From positions 1-64,000 of the forward strand of contig NZ_JACJOF010000036.1 of the NCBI RefSeq assembly GCF_014695395.1: a stretch of 64,000 nucleotides of DNA, read 5' to 3'. Below are positions 1 through 9,828 of this stretch, piece by piece. The notes under the pieces were generated by a model, which searched no databases, had not been told where the DNA came from, and worked only from the letters and a program-made list of their open reading frames with translations. Each line of letters begins with the position of its first letter. Positions within the stretch are counted from its first letter, which is position 1. Made by a program: the position numbers and the translations under genes. Source of the stretch: Nodosilinea sp. FACHB-131 (GTDB lineage Bacteria > Cyanobacteriota > Cyanobacteriia > Phormidesmidales > Phormidesmidaceae).

Positions 1-147
1 AGTTACATTGAGCGATTCAACAATACTCTCAGACAGCGGGTTTCACGCTTTGTCAGACGCAGCTTAGCCTTCTCTAAAAGTCTGCGCAATCACATTGGCT
101 TGCTGTGGAATTTTATTCACCACTACAACGCATCATTACCTCTCTAG
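1..147 (+). pseudogene. IS1-family transposase, C-terminal part (cut by window edge)
   Basis: The first 48 codons read in frame 1 to a TAG at 145-147. They contain IERFNNTLRQR and, near the end, NHIGLLWNFIHHYNASL, which match the C-terminus of IS1-family (InsAB-type DDE) transposases. The segment after the stop (tagtactaccc) would fit a terminal inverted repeat beginning GG, but the other end is outside the window. Whether the element is intact cannot be decided here, so it is listed as partial. It is the only insertion-sequence remnant recognised in the window. Confidence 0.75.
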
Positions 148-701
148 TACTACCCAAAAACTATTCAGTATTCTTTCTAATTCAAAGCCCGCTTTGACGG
201 GTTGAGCGACATCTAAATTTACCTAAAAAGCAAGCTTCCTATTTTCTTAATAACCTCATTCTGGAGCCTCGATTTATCTGAGATATGCTGCTGAGTAGAG
301 ACACTTCAGAGCACGATGATTTAACTTGTAGCGGATAGTTGGACTAGGGATTGGGCCAGTGCCACTGCATGAAACCCTGTCCTTTTCAGCATTTCTGTCT
401 AGCCACAGAGGTTTTCTTAGATTTCCAATGGAGTCCTAAATTTAAGTAATTGGGCCTAGGCTAACGTTTGTACTGCAATAGATGAGGCCAAGCCAAAAGC
501 TGTTTTTCTCAGTTCTTAGGACTGCTTAAAATCTTGACACAAGGCATTAATGCTTGATTTGGTCGAGCCATCCTAAGGCTCTATTTGGCGCGGCATTGCA
601 GGGCCTTTTACTGGGCTAGTCATTGCCCTGGATGGTTAAACCTTACTTGCCTGAACACTGCTGACTAGCCCACTCATACTTTCCCCAGGAGAGCGATCGC
701 T
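148..701. other. Intergenic region between IS1 remnant and phytochrome gene
   Basis: There is no convincing coding sequence here. The first part probably includes the right end of the IS1 element. A perfect TTGACA hexamer lies at 534-539, but no good -10 box follows at the usual distance, so a promoter is only suggested. The phytochrome ribosome site AGGAG lies just before its start, with a GCGATCGC palindrome between the two. Confidence 0.5.
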
Positions 702-3011
702 ATGACCCTTCGAAATCTGAACCTCGACGCCCAGCTGGTGAATCTCAAGCAACCCGAGATTCACACCCTGATTCAGGTGCAGCCCCACGGGGTGCTGCTG
801 GTGCTGCAGGAGGCAGACCTGTCGATTGTGCAGGTGAGTTGCAACACCCGCGATGCCTTTGGCCTAGCGGCGGAGGAAGTGCTAGGCCAAACCTTGGATG
901 ACCTGTTCGATGCCTATCAGGTGGATCAGATTCGAGCGGGCCTGCGCCAGGAAAATTTGGACATCTTGAACCCCACTAAGGTGTGGGTGCGCCGTCGGGG
1001 CGATGACTACGCCGTGTACGACGCCATCTTCCACCGCAATAGCGAAGGCTTTTTGATTCTAGAGCTGGAGCCAGCGCTGACCAACGAGGCCATTCCGTTT
1101 TTGAGCTTTTACCACCTGGCGCGGGCCTCAATTGGGCAACTGGAGGCGGGAACGGCCAGTCTGGCCGATTTTTGTCGCATTATCGTCCATGAGGTGCGGC
1201 AGGTGACGGGCTTTGATCGAGTGATGCTCTACAAGTTTGATGACGACGGTCACGGCGAAGTGCTGGCCGAAGAAAAACTTGACGACATGGAGGCTTACCT
1301 GGGCTTGCACTTCCCTGAGTCTGACGTGCCCAAGCCGGCCCGCAAGATGTTTTTGTCCAACTGGATTCGGGTAATTCCGAACGCCAGCGCCGAGCCGGTG
1401 GAGCTGGTGCCCGCCCTCAACCCCGTCACTCAGCACGGCACCGACCTGGTGATGTCGATTTTGCGGCAGCCCTACCGCTGCCACACCGAGTATCTGCACC
1501 ACATGAATGTCGAGGCCTCTCTGACCATTTCGCTGATGAAGGATCAGAAGCTGTGGGGACTGATTGCCTGTCACCACAAGACACCCAAGTACGTGCCCTA
1601 CGAGCTGCGCAAGGCCTGCGAATTTTTGGGCCGGGTGATTTTTGCTGAAATTTCGACCCTAGAAGAAGAAGCTGACCAAAGCTATCGTCTGAAGCTGGCG
1701 GCGGTGCAGTCAGCGCTAATCGACCAGATGGCGCGGGAGGATTACTTTGTTGACGGGCTGGTGCGCCACGATCCCAGCCTGCTGGATCTGGTGGGAGCTC
1801 AGGGGGCGGCGATTTGCTTTGGTGGCCAGTGGACGACTCTGGGTCGCACCCCGCCTGAGGAGGAGCTGAACTATCTAGTGCAGTGGCTAAGCACCTCGAC
1901 CGAACAGGACGTCATGGTGACCAATGCCCTGCCGCTGGACTACACTGAGGCTCAGCGGTTTAAGGATGTGGCTAGCGGTCTGCTGGCGATCGCCATCTCC
2001 AAGCGCAGCTACGTGCTGTGGTTCCGCCCTGAGGTGATTCAGACGGTGAACTGGGGCGGCAACCCCAACGAGGCCTACACCCTGGTAGGCGAGGGCGACC
2101 AGCAGTGGCTGTGCCCGCGCCAGTCGTTTGAGCTGTGGAAGGAGACGGTGAGCCTGCGATCGCTGCCCTGGCAGCCGGTAGAGATTAAAGCGGCCCTGGA
2201 GCTGCGCAAGGCGATCGTCAACATCGTGCTGCGCCAGGCGGAGGAATTGGCCCTGCTGGCCAACGACCTGGAGCGATCGAATGCCGAGCTGAAGAAGTTT
2301 GCCTACATCGCCTCCCACGATCTGCAAGAGCCGCTCAACCAGGTAGCCAACTTTGTGCAGCTCTTAGAGATGCGCTATGACGCCAAACTCGACGAAGACG
2401 GCAAAGAGTTTATTGGCTTTGCGGTAGAAGGGGTGAGCCTGATGCAAACCCTGATCGACGATGTGCTGGCCTACAGTAAGGTAGACCTCCAGGGCATTGA
2501 GTGGCAGCTGACGGAGGTGCAGCAGGCCCTCGACCAGGCGCTCGGCAACCTGCGCGGGCGAGTGGCCGAAACCGGCGCGATCATCACCGTCGATCCGCTG
2601 CCCACTATCGTTGCCGACGGCACCCAGCTGATGCAGCTGTTCCAAAACCTCATTGGCAACGCAATCAAGTTTTGCCAGCCTGGCGAAACGCCCCGCATTC
2701 ACGTTGGGGTGCAGCGCCAGGAGGAGCACTGGCTGTTCTCGGTGGCAGACAACGGCATTGGCTTTGACCCCCAGTTTGCCGAGCGCATCTTTGTCATCTT
2801 CCAACGGCTGCACACCCGCGACGAGTACGCTGGTTCGGGCATGGGGCTGGCCATTTGCAAGAAGATTGTCGAGTGTCACCGAGGCCGCATCTGGGTTGAG
2901 GCCGTTCCCGACCAGGGGGCGACTTTCTATTTCACCATCCCCGTTGAAGGACGCGATCGCAACCATGGCAACGGACGCAAGGCCAAAAACTATCTTTTTA
3001 GTCGAGGATAA
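702..3011 (+). CDS. cph1: Cph1-type phytochrome histidine kinase
   Basis: A red/far-red photoreceptor kinase of 769 residues, close to the usual ~750. Order: PAS (about 20-120, with VQPHGVLLV), GAF (about 140-315), PHY (about 330-515), HisKA and HATPase. The GAF holds ESDVPKPARKMF and PYRCHTEYLHH, whose Cys-His pair is the bilin attachment site of cyanobacterial phytochromes. There is no N-terminal Cys of the biliverdin type, so phycocyanobilin is expected. The PHY tongue has PRQSF. The kinase has H-box ASHDLQEPL, N-box LIGNAIKF and G-boxes DNGIGF and GSGMGLAI. A long helix joins PHY to the kinase, as in Cph1. The next gene is an Rcp1-type regulator overlapping by 47 nt, which marks the operon. 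The start is supported by AGGAG upstream. Confidence 0.95.
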   Translation: MTLRNLNLDAQLVNLKQPEIHTLIQVQPHGVLLVLQEADLSIVQVSCNTRDAFGLAAEEVLGQTLDDLFDAYQVDQIRAGLRQENLDILNPTKVWVRRRGDDYAVYDAIFHRNSEGFLILELEPALTNEAIPFLSFYHLARASIGQLEAGTASLADFCRIIVHEVRQVTGFDRVMLYKFDDDGHGEVLAEEKLDDMEAYLGLHFPESDVPKPARKMFLSNWIRVIPNASAEPVELVPALNPVTQHGTDLVMSILRQPYRCHTEYLHHMNVEASLTISLMKDQKLWGLIACHHKTPKYVPYELRKACEFLGRVIFAEISTLEEEADQSYRLKLAAVQSALIDQMAREDYFVDGLVRHDPSLLDLVGAQGAAICFGGQWTTLGRTPPEEELNYLVQWLSTSTEQDVMVTNALPLDYTEAQRFKDVASGLLAIAISKRSYVLWFRPEVIQTVNWGGNPNEAYTLVGEGDQQWLCPRQSFELWKETVSLRSLPWQPVEIKAALELRKAIVNIVLRQAEELALLANDLERSNAELKKFAYIASHDLQEPLNQVANFVQLLEMRYDAKLDEDGKEFIGFAVEGVSLMQTLIDDVLAYSKVDLQGIEWQLTEVQQALDQALGNLRGRVAETGAIITVDPLPTIVADGTQLMQLFQNLIGNAIKFCQPGETPRIHVGVQRQEEHWLFSVADNGIGFDPQFAERIFVIFQRLHTRDEYAGSGMGLAICKKIVECHRGRIWVEAVPDQGATFYFTIPVEGRDRNHGNGRKAKNYLFSRG

Positions 3012-3411
3012 TCGCGGCGACATTCGCCTGATTCAGGAGGCCCTCAAGAGCACCGCTGCCCCGTGCGAGATTGTGATCGCCCGGGACGGCATGGAGGCGA
3101 TGGCCTACCTGCACCGCCAGGGGGAGTTTGCGGCGGCCACTACCCCTGATCTGATTTTGCTCGATCTCAACCTGCCTAAAAAAGACGGGCGGGAGGTGCT
3201 GGCCGATATTAAAGCCAGCGACGCCCTCAAGCACATTCCGATTATTGTGCTGACCACCTCACGGAACGAGGAGGACATTTGCAAGAGTTACGACCTGCAC
3301 GTCAACTGCTACATCTCAAAATCGCGCAACTTGACCCAGCTGTTCAAAATTGTGCAAGGAATTGAGGCATTTTGGCTAGAAACAGCGACGCTACCCTCGA
3401 GTACCCCTTGA
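2965..3411 (+). CDS. rcp1: Rcp1-like response regulator, phytochrome partner
   Basis: A single receiver domain of 148 residues with no output domain. The acidic pocket is FLVEDN, the phospho-acceptor is the first Asp of LLDLNLPKKDG, and the conserved Thr and Lys lie in VLTTS and YISKS. The C-terminal FKIVQGIEAFW is typical of Rcp1, the phosphotransfer partner of Cph1. The ATG at 2965 gives the family start (MATDARPKTIFLVEDN); a longer frame upstream is only a shadow of the phytochrome gene. It overlaps the phytochrome gene by 47 nt, which implies translational coupling. Confidence 0.93.
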   Translation: MATDARPKTIFLVEDNRGDIRLIQEALKSTAAPCEIVIARDGMEAMAYLHRQGEFAAATTPDLILLDLNLPKKDGREVLADIKASDALKHIPIIVLTTSRNEEDICKSYDLHVNCYISKSRNLTQLFKIVQGIEAFWLETATLPSSTP

Positions 3412-5429
3412 ACCCGGCGGCGGTGCGAGTCCTGCTGATTGAGGATGATCTGGCCGAGGCCCGGTTCTTGCAGGAGGTGCTGAAGGGGTCACCCCGCAGT
3501 CGCTTTCAGCTCAGCCACGCCAAGCGTCTGGGGGAAGCGCTTGCCTGGCTGGGGCAAGATGACTTTGATGTGGCCCTGCTCGACCTCACTCTGCCCGACA
3601 GCAGCGGCCTCGACTCGCTGGATGTGCTGCTTCAAGAAGCCCCGAGCCTGCCGGTGGTAGTGCTGACCAACACCAACGATGACGCTCTGGCGGTGGCGGC
3701 CGTGCGCCACGGTGCCCAAGACTACCTGATGAAGCGATCGCTCCAGCAGGAGGTGCTGGTGCGATCGCTGTTCTATGCGATCGAGCGGCAGCGGGCTGAA
3801 GCCGCCCTGCGCCACGCCAACGAGATTTTGGAAGACCGCGTGCAGGCCCGCACCGCCGAGCTAGAGGCAGCTAACCGGCACCTGCGTCAGGAGATCGAGC
3901 AGCGCCAGCGCATTCAAGAACGCCTCACCCTGGCTCAAAATGCCGCCAGCATTGGCACCTTTGAGTGGTGCGTCAATGCTTCCGATCGGCCCTCCGACCC
4001 ATCCCATTCCCCATCGAACCCGGCAGCAGATTTACCCTGGCCCATAGCCGATATGATGGCCAGCTTTAGCGACAACTGGCCCTGGCCGATTCATCCCGAC
4101 GACGACGAGCGGGTCAGCCAGGAGCTGAGGCGATCGCTTCAACAGGGGCAGGGACTCAAGACCGAGTTTCGCATTTTGGTCGGCGATCGGGTGCACTGGC
4201 TGACGATTAACAGCAGCCTAATCTGCGATGTGGAGACCCACAGCGAACGCCTGCTAGGCATTCATATGGACATCACCGACAAAAAACAGCTAGAGGCCCA
4301 GTTCCTGCGATCGCAGCGGCTCGAAAGTCTGGGGACCTTGGCCGGTGGCATCGCCCACGACCTCAACAATATTCTGACGCCGATTTTGCTGGTGGTGCAG
4401 CTTTTGCCGCTGAAGTTGGAGAAGATCGATCCCTGGATTCAGAGCAAGCTGGACATCCTAGAGGGCAGTACCCAGCGGGGCGCCGACCTGGTCAAGCAAA
4501 TTCTCGCCTTCACCCGTGGGGTTGAGGGCAAGCGCTTTGCCCTTCAGGTTCACCATCTGCTGGCTGATATTCGCAAACTAGTACAGCAAACCCTGCCCAG
4601 ATCCATCGATGTCCATACCGACGTGCCAGACAATCTGTGGCCGGTTTGGGGTGACCCTACCCAGTTGCACCAAGTATTTATGAACCTTTGCGTCAACGCC
4701 CGCGACGCGATGCCAGCCGGCGGCACCCTGCACATTACCGCTGAGAACCTGACCTTAGACCATGACTCAGCCCAGCGGCATTTCCAGGCCCAGCCCGGCC
4801 TCTATGTCAGGGCTACCTTTGCCGATACCGGCACCGGCATGGGGCCAGCGGTGCTGAATCAAATTTTTGACCCATTTTTTACCACCAAAGCCCCAGGTCA
4901 GGGCACGGGGCTGGGGTTATCGGCGGTGCTGGGCATTGTCGATAGCCACGGTGGCTTTATTGACGTGCAGAGCCAGGTGGGCCAGGGCAGCCAGTTTCAG
5001 GTCTATCTGCCGGCCACCTTCGAACCCAGTCCTGCCGCCGTCACCCTCCCCAACCTGCTCGATGGTGGCCAGGCAACAGTGCTGGTAGTAGACGACGAAC
5101 CCGCTGTTTGTGCAGCGGTGCGCACGGTTCTAGAACTGCACAATTATCGGGTGATGGTAGCCGACGGCGGGCAGGCCGCGATCGCCCTGCTGGGCGAGCA
5201 CGTGAGTACCATTCACACCGTACTGATGGACCTAATGATGCCGACGATGGATGGTTTCGCCACAATTCCACTGCTGAAGCGCATCAACCCAGACCTACGG
5301 GTGGTTGCCATGAGCGGCCTCAACTCCGTCGATGCCGTCGCCAAAGCCGAGCAACAGGGGTTCCAAGGCTTCTTGCCGAAACCCTTCACCCGCCAAGACT
5401 TGCTCCAGCATATGCAGCCCCTAGACTGA
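3372..5429 (+). CDS. Hybrid histidine kinase: REC-PAS-HisKA-HATPase-REC
   Basis: A soluble hybrid kinase with no membrane segment. An N-terminal receiver (about 15-130; IEDD, LLDLTLPDSSG) is followed by a coiled coil (about 140-190), a PAS fold (about 190-310; WPIHPDDDERV), HisKA with AGGIAHDLNNILTP, HATPase (NLCVNARDAMPAGG, FADTGTGM, GTGLGLS) and a second receiver (VVDDEP, MDLMMPTMDG). The start is unusual: TTG at 3372, preceded by GAGG, overlaps rcp1 by 40 nt. Alternatives are TTG at 3408, which would overlap the rcp1 stop as TTGA, and GTG at 3423. It is the third gene of the phytochrome operon, so Rcp1 or the phytochrome may feed phosphoryl groups into its first receiver (inference). Confidence 0.88.
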   Translation: MARNSDATLEYPLNPAAVRVLLIEDDLAEARFLQEVLKGSPRSRFQLSHAKRLGEALAWLGQDDFDVALLDLTLPDSSGLDSLDVLLQEAPSLPVVVLTNTNDDALAVAAVRHGAQDYLMKRSLQQEVLVRSLFYAIERQRAEAALRHANEILEDRVQARTAELEAANRHLRQEIEQRQRIQERLTLAQNAASIGTFEWCVNASDRPSDPSHSPSNPAADLPWPIADMMASFSDNWPWPIHPDDDERVSQELRRSLQQGQGLKTEFRILVGDRVHWLTINSSLICDVETHSERLLGIHMDITDKKQLEAQFLRSQRLESLGTLAGGIAHDLNNILTPILLVVQLLPLKLEKIDPWIQSKLDILEGSTQRGADLVKQILAFTRGVEGKRFALQVHHLLADIRKLVQQTLPRSIDVHTDVPDNLWPVWGDPTQLHQVFMNLCVNARDAMPAGGTLHITAENLTLDHDSAQRHFQAQPGLYVRATFADTGTGMGPAVLNQIFDPFFTTKAPGQGTGLGLSAVLGIVDSHGGFIDVQSQVGQGSQFQVYLPATFEPSPAAVTLPNLLDGGQATVLVVDDEPAVCAAVRTVLELHNYRVMVADGGQAAIALLGEHVSTIHTVLMDLMMPTMDGFATIPLLKRINPDLRVVAMSGLNSVDAVAKAEQQGFQGFLPKPFTRQDLLQHMQPLD

Positions 5430-5436
5430 CAAGCGG

Positions 5437-8358
5437 CTAAAAAGAACCTGCCAGAGCCTCAACGCAGCGATCGCAGATCGTCGGATCCTCGCTACTCTCG
5501 CCCACATGGGTAGAGTAATTCCAGCAGCGATCGCACTTCTCACCCTCGGCATCCACTACACCAATACCCAGCGCGTCGGATTCGCTACTGCACTTAACGC
5601 CAGCTAGGGCGTCAGGAGTATCCAACACCTCCACTTGAGAAACCAAGAACAGGTAGCGCAGTTCGTCCACGTGGTTAGAGTCGGGAGCGACTGCATCCGC
5701 AGGATTCATCGCTGCCAGCTTCGCCCGCAGTTCGGGATCGGCCACATACAGCAGCGCCTTGGCCTCCAGCGAAGAGCCAATATCCTTAGCGGTGCGGGCT
5801 CGCTCTAGCACCCGGTTCACGTCCTGGCGCACGGTGCGAATCTGGCTCCAGGTTTCAGCTAACTCCGGCTGCTGCCACTGGTCGTCTAGCTGCACCCAAC
5901 CCGCTTGAAACACCGATTTGTGGGCGGTGGAGTAGGGCAGGTTTTGCCAAATGTCTTCGGCCATGTGGGAGAGCACTGGGGCAATGGAGCGGGCTAGGTT
6001 TTCGATCGCGATCGCCAGCACCGTCTGACAGCTGCGCCGCCGGAACGAATCGGCCGCACTGATGTACAGCCTATCCTTGGCGGCATCCAGGTAAAAATTC
6101 GACAGATCGACTGCACAGAAATTCTGCACGGTTTGGAAAAACCGGAAGAACTGGTAGGTCTCGAAGGCGTCGGTGATGTCGGTGAACACCTCGGTCATGC
6201 GGTGCAGCATGTAGCGATCGAGCTCGGGCAGCTGGTTGTAGGGCACCGCGTCTTTTGCCGGGTCGAAGTCGTGCAGGTTGCCCAGCAAAAACCGCGCCGT
6301 GTTGCGAATCTTGCGGTATACATCCGACATTTGCTTGAGGATGTTGCCCCCCAGGGGCACGTCAGAAGAATAGTCCACCGACGACACCCACAGGCGCAGC
6401 ACGTCGGCCCCATAGGGCGGGTCCTGCTTCTGGTTTTTGCCGCCGTTGATCACAATTGCCGGATCTACCACGTTGCCGATGGATTTACTCATCTTGCGGC
6501 CCTGCTCGTCGAGGGCAAAGCCGTGGGTGAGCACCGTTCTGTAGGGGGCGCAGCCATTCACCGCCACGCTGGTCAGCAGGCTCGACTGGAACCAGCCTCG
6601 ATGCTGGTCAGAACCCTCCAGGTACATATCCACTGGGTACTCTAGCTCGCCGCGCTGCTGAGCCACCGCCGCCCAGGAAGAGCCCGAGTCGAACCACACA
6701 TCCATGGTGTCGGTGCCCTTGCGGTAGGTGTGGCCGTTGTTGCGGTACTGTTCTGGCAAGAGTTCCGCCTCGGTTAGCTCCCACCAGGCGTCGGAGCCTT
6801 TTTCGGCAAAGAGCGCTTTGATGTGGGCCAGGGTTGTTTCGTTGAGCAGGGGTTCGCCCGTGGCTTCGTCGTAGAACACAGGGATCGGCATACCCCAGGT
6901 GCGCTGGCGCGAGATGCACCAGTCGGAGCGATCGCCCACCATCGCCGTAATCCGGTTTTCACCCGTGGCCGGAATCCACTGCACCGACTTGATTGCCTTT
7001 AGCGCCTCGTCGCGGAAGCCCTCGACGGAGGCAAACCACTGTTCGGTGGCGCGGTAGATGGTGGGCTGCTTGGTGCGCCAGTCGTAGGGGTACTTGTGAA
7101 CGTAGGGCTCATGCTTGAGCAGAGAACCCGCCTTTTGTAGGGCCTCAATCACTGCCGGGTTGGCGTTGGTGAGCACGTTGAGCCCAGCAAAGGGACCGGC
7201 CGCCTCGGTCATGTCGCCCTTTTCATCCACGGGGCAGAGCAAGGGCAGACCGTAGCGCTGGCCCACTTTAAAGTCTTCGTCGCCGTGGTCAGGAGCGGTA
7301 TGCACCAGGCCAGTACCCGACTCGGTGGTGACATAGTCGCCGCCGATCAGAATGGGGCTGGTGCGATCAAACAGCGGATGGCGGTAGGTGGAATACTCTA
7401 GGGCTGCACCCTTGATTTCGGCCTTGAGGGTAAGTTCAGAGCCGAGCACCTGGGCCATGCGATCGCACAGATCCTTGGCGATGATCAGGTACTTAAACGG
7501 CGTCCCAGACGCCACCTCGACTACGGCGTAGGTCAGTTCCCCGTTCACCGCCACCCCCAAGTTGGCCGGAATTGTCCAGGGGGTGGTCGTCCAGATCGCC
7601 ACGCCCAGCTCACCCAGGTAGGGCTCTAGCGCCGCCTTTGCGTCGGGCGACGCGCTCACCATGGGAAATGCCGCGTAGATGCTGGGGGAGGTGTGGCCTT
7701 CGGGATATTCCAGCTCGGCCTCTGCCAGGGCTGTCTGAGAGGTGGGGCTCCAGTGGACAGACTTGAGGCCGCGATAGATGTAGCCTTTCAGGTACATCTG
7801 CCCAAACACTTCAATCTGAGCCGCTTCGTACTTGGGCAGCAGCGTCATGTAGGGGTGATCCCAGTCACCCCAAATACCGTAGCGCTTGAAGCTCTCCCGT
7901 TGGCGATCGATCGCTTTAAGGGCAAAGGCCTTCGCCTTGTAGCGCAGCTTGATCGGCGTTAGATTGGCCCGCGCTTCCGGGTCCATCGCTTGGAGCACCT
8001 TGAGCTCGATCGGTAGGCCGTGGCAGTCCCAGCCAGGCACGTAGCGCACCTTGCGGCCCTTGAGCAGCTGGTATTTGTTAATTGTGTCTTTGAGAATTTT
8101 GTTGAGGGCGTGGCCAATGTGCAGGTCGCCGTTAGCGTAGGGCGGCCCGTCGTGCAGCACAAAAATCTCGCCGGGGTTGCTGGTCGACAGAGTTTCGTAG
8201 ATTTGGTTTTCGGCCCAAAACGCTTGAATCTCAGGCTCGCGCTGGGTGGCGTTGGCCCGCATGTCAAAACTGGTCTGGGGGAGAAGAACGGTCTCTTTGT
8301 AGCTTTTAGGGTCTGTCACAGCCGGAGGTTGACTAAGGGTGAAGGATGCTCGCGCCAT
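5437..8358 (-). CDS. ileS: Isoleucyl-tRNA synthetase
   Basis: Class I synthetase charging tRNA-Ile, 973 residues, normal for bacterial IleS. The HIGH signature is in GPPYANGDLHIGHAL near residue 80, the KMSKS loop is KMSKSIGNVVDP, and the editing domain has TTPWTIPANLGVAV. The C-terminal zinc knuckle CDRCWNYSTHVGE...CDRC is complete. The usual family start lies near SYKETVLLPQTSFDMRANA, so the true start may be the in-frame GTG about 13 codons downstream rather than the ATG used here. It converges on the hybrid kinase gene with only 7 nt between stops. Confidence 0.97.
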   Translation of the reverse strand: MARASFTLSQPPAVTDPKSYKETVLLPQTSFDMRANATQREPEIQAFWAENQIYETLSTSNPGEIFVLHDGPPYANGDLHIGHALNKILKDTINKYQLLKGRKVRYVPGWDCHGLPIELKVLQAMDPEARANLTPIKLRYKAKAFALKAIDRQRESFKRYGIWGDWDHPYMTLLPKYEAAQIEVFGQMYLKGYIYRGLKSVHWSPTSQTALAEAELEYPEGHTSPSIYAAFPMVSASPDAKAALEPYLGELGVAIWTTTPWTIPANLGVAVNGELTYAVVEVASGTPFKYLIIAKDLCDRMAQVLGSELTLKAEIKGAALEYSTYRHPLFDRTSPILIGGDYVTTESGTGLVHTAPDHGDEDFKVGQRYGLPLLCPVDEKGDMTEAAGPFAGLNVLTNANPAVIEALQKAGSLLKHEPYVHKYPYDWRTKQPTIYRATEQWFASVEGFRDEALKAIKSVQWIPATGENRITAMVGDRSDWCISRQRTWGMPIPVFYDEATGEPLLNETTLAHIKALFAEKGSDAWWELTEAELLPEQYRNNGHTYRKGTDTMDVWFDSGSSWAAVAQQRGELEYPVDMYLEGSDQHRGWFQSSLLTSVAVNGCAPYRTVLTHGFALDEQGRKMSKSIGNVVDPAIVINGGKNQKQDPPYGADVLRLWVSSVDYSSDVPLGGNILKQMSDVYRKIRNTARFLLGNLHDFDPAKDAVPYNQLPELDRYMLHRMTEVFTDITDAFETYQFFRFFQTVQNFCAVDLSNFYLDAAKDRLYISAADSFRRRSCQTVLAIAIENLARSIAPVLSHMAEDIWQNLPYSTAHKSVFQAGWVQLDDQWQQPELAETWSQIRTVRQDVNRVLERARTAKDIGSSLEAKALLYVADPELRAKLAAMNPADAVAPDSNHVDELRYLFLVSQVEVLDTPDALAGVKCSSESDALGIGVVDAEGEKCDRCWNYSTHVGESSEDPTICDRCVEALAGSF

Positions 8359-8482
8359 TATGGCAGATTCGGCCCCCCTAACAATTGCTAAGGGCTGCCT
8401 CTGGTGAGCTATCTCTATACATTAGGCCAGGTTGAGGGCAATTGTCGGGCTAATCTCGGCGTTCAGTGGCAGGGAGAGCAGC

Positions 8483-9646
8483 CTATAGGTCGCTGGGCCA
8501 ATTTTCCTCTTCCTCGGCTTCGGGAATGCCAGAATCTTCGCGGGCCGAGGGGTATGGGCTGGTCGCTTTAGCGGCATCGGGTTCTGGAATGGCTGAACTG
8601 TCGTGGTCGGAGCTTGTAGCCTGTGGCACCCCAGGGCCGGAAACCGACGCGGAACGCGTATCCCTACGGGGATTGTCCTCATCAACTCCGTCAAAACTCT
8701 CCGTTGCCTCGGTGTCAACAATAGTCACCGTTGAAGATGGATCTACGCCTGACGTGGCTTTGGCAGTGGAATCGGGGCTAGCGGCAGGGGGACGATTGGG
8801 TTTAGCCAATGGCGAAGGCCGGGGTGGAATTTCGATCACCGCTCGCTTGGGCTTAGGGCTGGTTTTGGCTTTAACAACGTCTCCCACCCAGGCCTTTAAC
8901 CCGGCTAACCTGCCCCCAATCGTAGAGGGCTTCTGCTTTGTCTTGACTTGAGGAGTTTTGGGAGACTTCTGAGAATTCTGGGCGGCTGGTACAGTCTGGG
9001 AGGCACGGGGCTGGGGCGATGGCCCTACCGGGCCGGTCTTTGACCATCGCGCTGCTTTAACCGGTGGCGAAGACGGAGCTTTAACCGGCTCTAAAACAAA
9101 GGGTTCTGGAATGTGGCCCACGCTTTCAGAAGCCATGGTTCCAGGGGATGATGGCCGACGAGGGCCGGGCGCTAGCTCATCGACAAATTCGTAGTCCACA
9201 TCCTTGAGGGACGACGCTCGAATTTCGCTGATGGCGATCGCCGGATCGCCCGGCAGTCTGCCGTCTTCAGCCTCAGGCAGCCAGCGACTGAGGGGAGTGC
9301 CTCGCAGCAGACCGACAGTCCACTGTTTCAGCTGATGTCCAAAGGTCGACCAGGAATCTCGGGTAACGGGCGTCTGCAAGTCTAGCGGCGTGCGCTTACG
9401 GCGCAGACTTAAAGTTTGCCAGCCCAGCCAGCCCAGCAGCACCACGCTGGCCAGATGACCCAGCAGCTCAGTAGGCGAGGTTTGAACGGCACTAAACCAC
9501 AGCACCAGCCCGTAGAATGCCCCCACCCCACTCCAAAAAAAGTCGTGGCGACGGTGCACCTCAGGGAAAAAGAAGGCGGCCCCATATAGCGAGAGGCTGC
9601 CCAACCAAACTGCGATCGCTAGAACATGAACCCCCATGCCGCCCAC
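8483..9646 (-). CDS. Ycf66-like membrane protein with long variable tail
   Basis: The N-terminal ~100 residues contain three hydrophobic segments (about 5-25, 35-55, 60-80) with YGAAFFFPEVHRRHDFFWSG, matching the Ycf66 family of cyanobacteria and plastids, whose function is unknown. The remaining ~290 residues are hydrophilic, rich in Pro, Ser, Lys and Ala, and probably disordered. The tail is long compared with plastid Ycf66. The gene stands alone between ileS and the STAS/sugar-transferase gene. The assignment rests on the N-terminal pattern only. Confidence 0.65.
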   Translation of the reverse strand: MGGMGVHVLAIAVWLGSLSLYGAAFFFPEVHRRHDFFWSGVGAFYGLVLWFSAVQTSPTELLGHLASVVLLGWLGWQTLSLRRKRTPLDLQTPVTRDSWSTFGHQLKQWTVGLLRGTPLSRWLPEAEDGRLPGDPAIAISEIRASSLKDVDYEFVDELAPGPRRPSSPGTMASESVGHIPEPFVLEPVKAPSSPPVKAARWSKTGPVGPSPQPRASQTVPAAQNSQKSPKTPQVKTKQKPSTIGGRLAGLKAWVGDVVKAKTSPKPKRAVIEIPPRPSPLAKPNRPPAASPDSTAKATSGVDPSSTVTIVDTEATESFDGVDEDNPRRDTRSASVSGPGVPQATSSDHDSSAIPEPDAAKATSPYPSAREDSGIPEAEEEENWPSDL

Positions 9647-9774
9647 CGTGCCCGCTACCTCAACACCACTACTCTATCGCGGCTTGCTAGACCAGGTGCG
9701 ACTGTACGGCTTGTCTAAAGTGGACAATCTTTATTCTTCTTGAGAATAAAAATTGCCAGGAGTTTTCCAGCAGA

Positions 9775-9817
9775 TCAACCCATCCACCTGCCTACCCCGT
9801 TCACCTATCCATCCTTC
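9775..9817. repeat. CATCCACC-like degenerate direct repeats
   Basis: Short pyrimidine-rich units related to ATCAACCC, ATCCACC, TTCACC and ATCCATCC follow one another between the Ycf66 gene start and the sugar-transferase stop. The same unit occurs as four perfect copies at 31925-31956. Confidence 0.45.
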
Positions 9818-9828
9818 TCAACGCTGTC

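Noticed and set aside
2653-3411. A longer start for the Rcp1-like gene
   Set aside because: The extra N-terminus is a frame shadow of the phytochrome gene; ATG 2965 matches the family.
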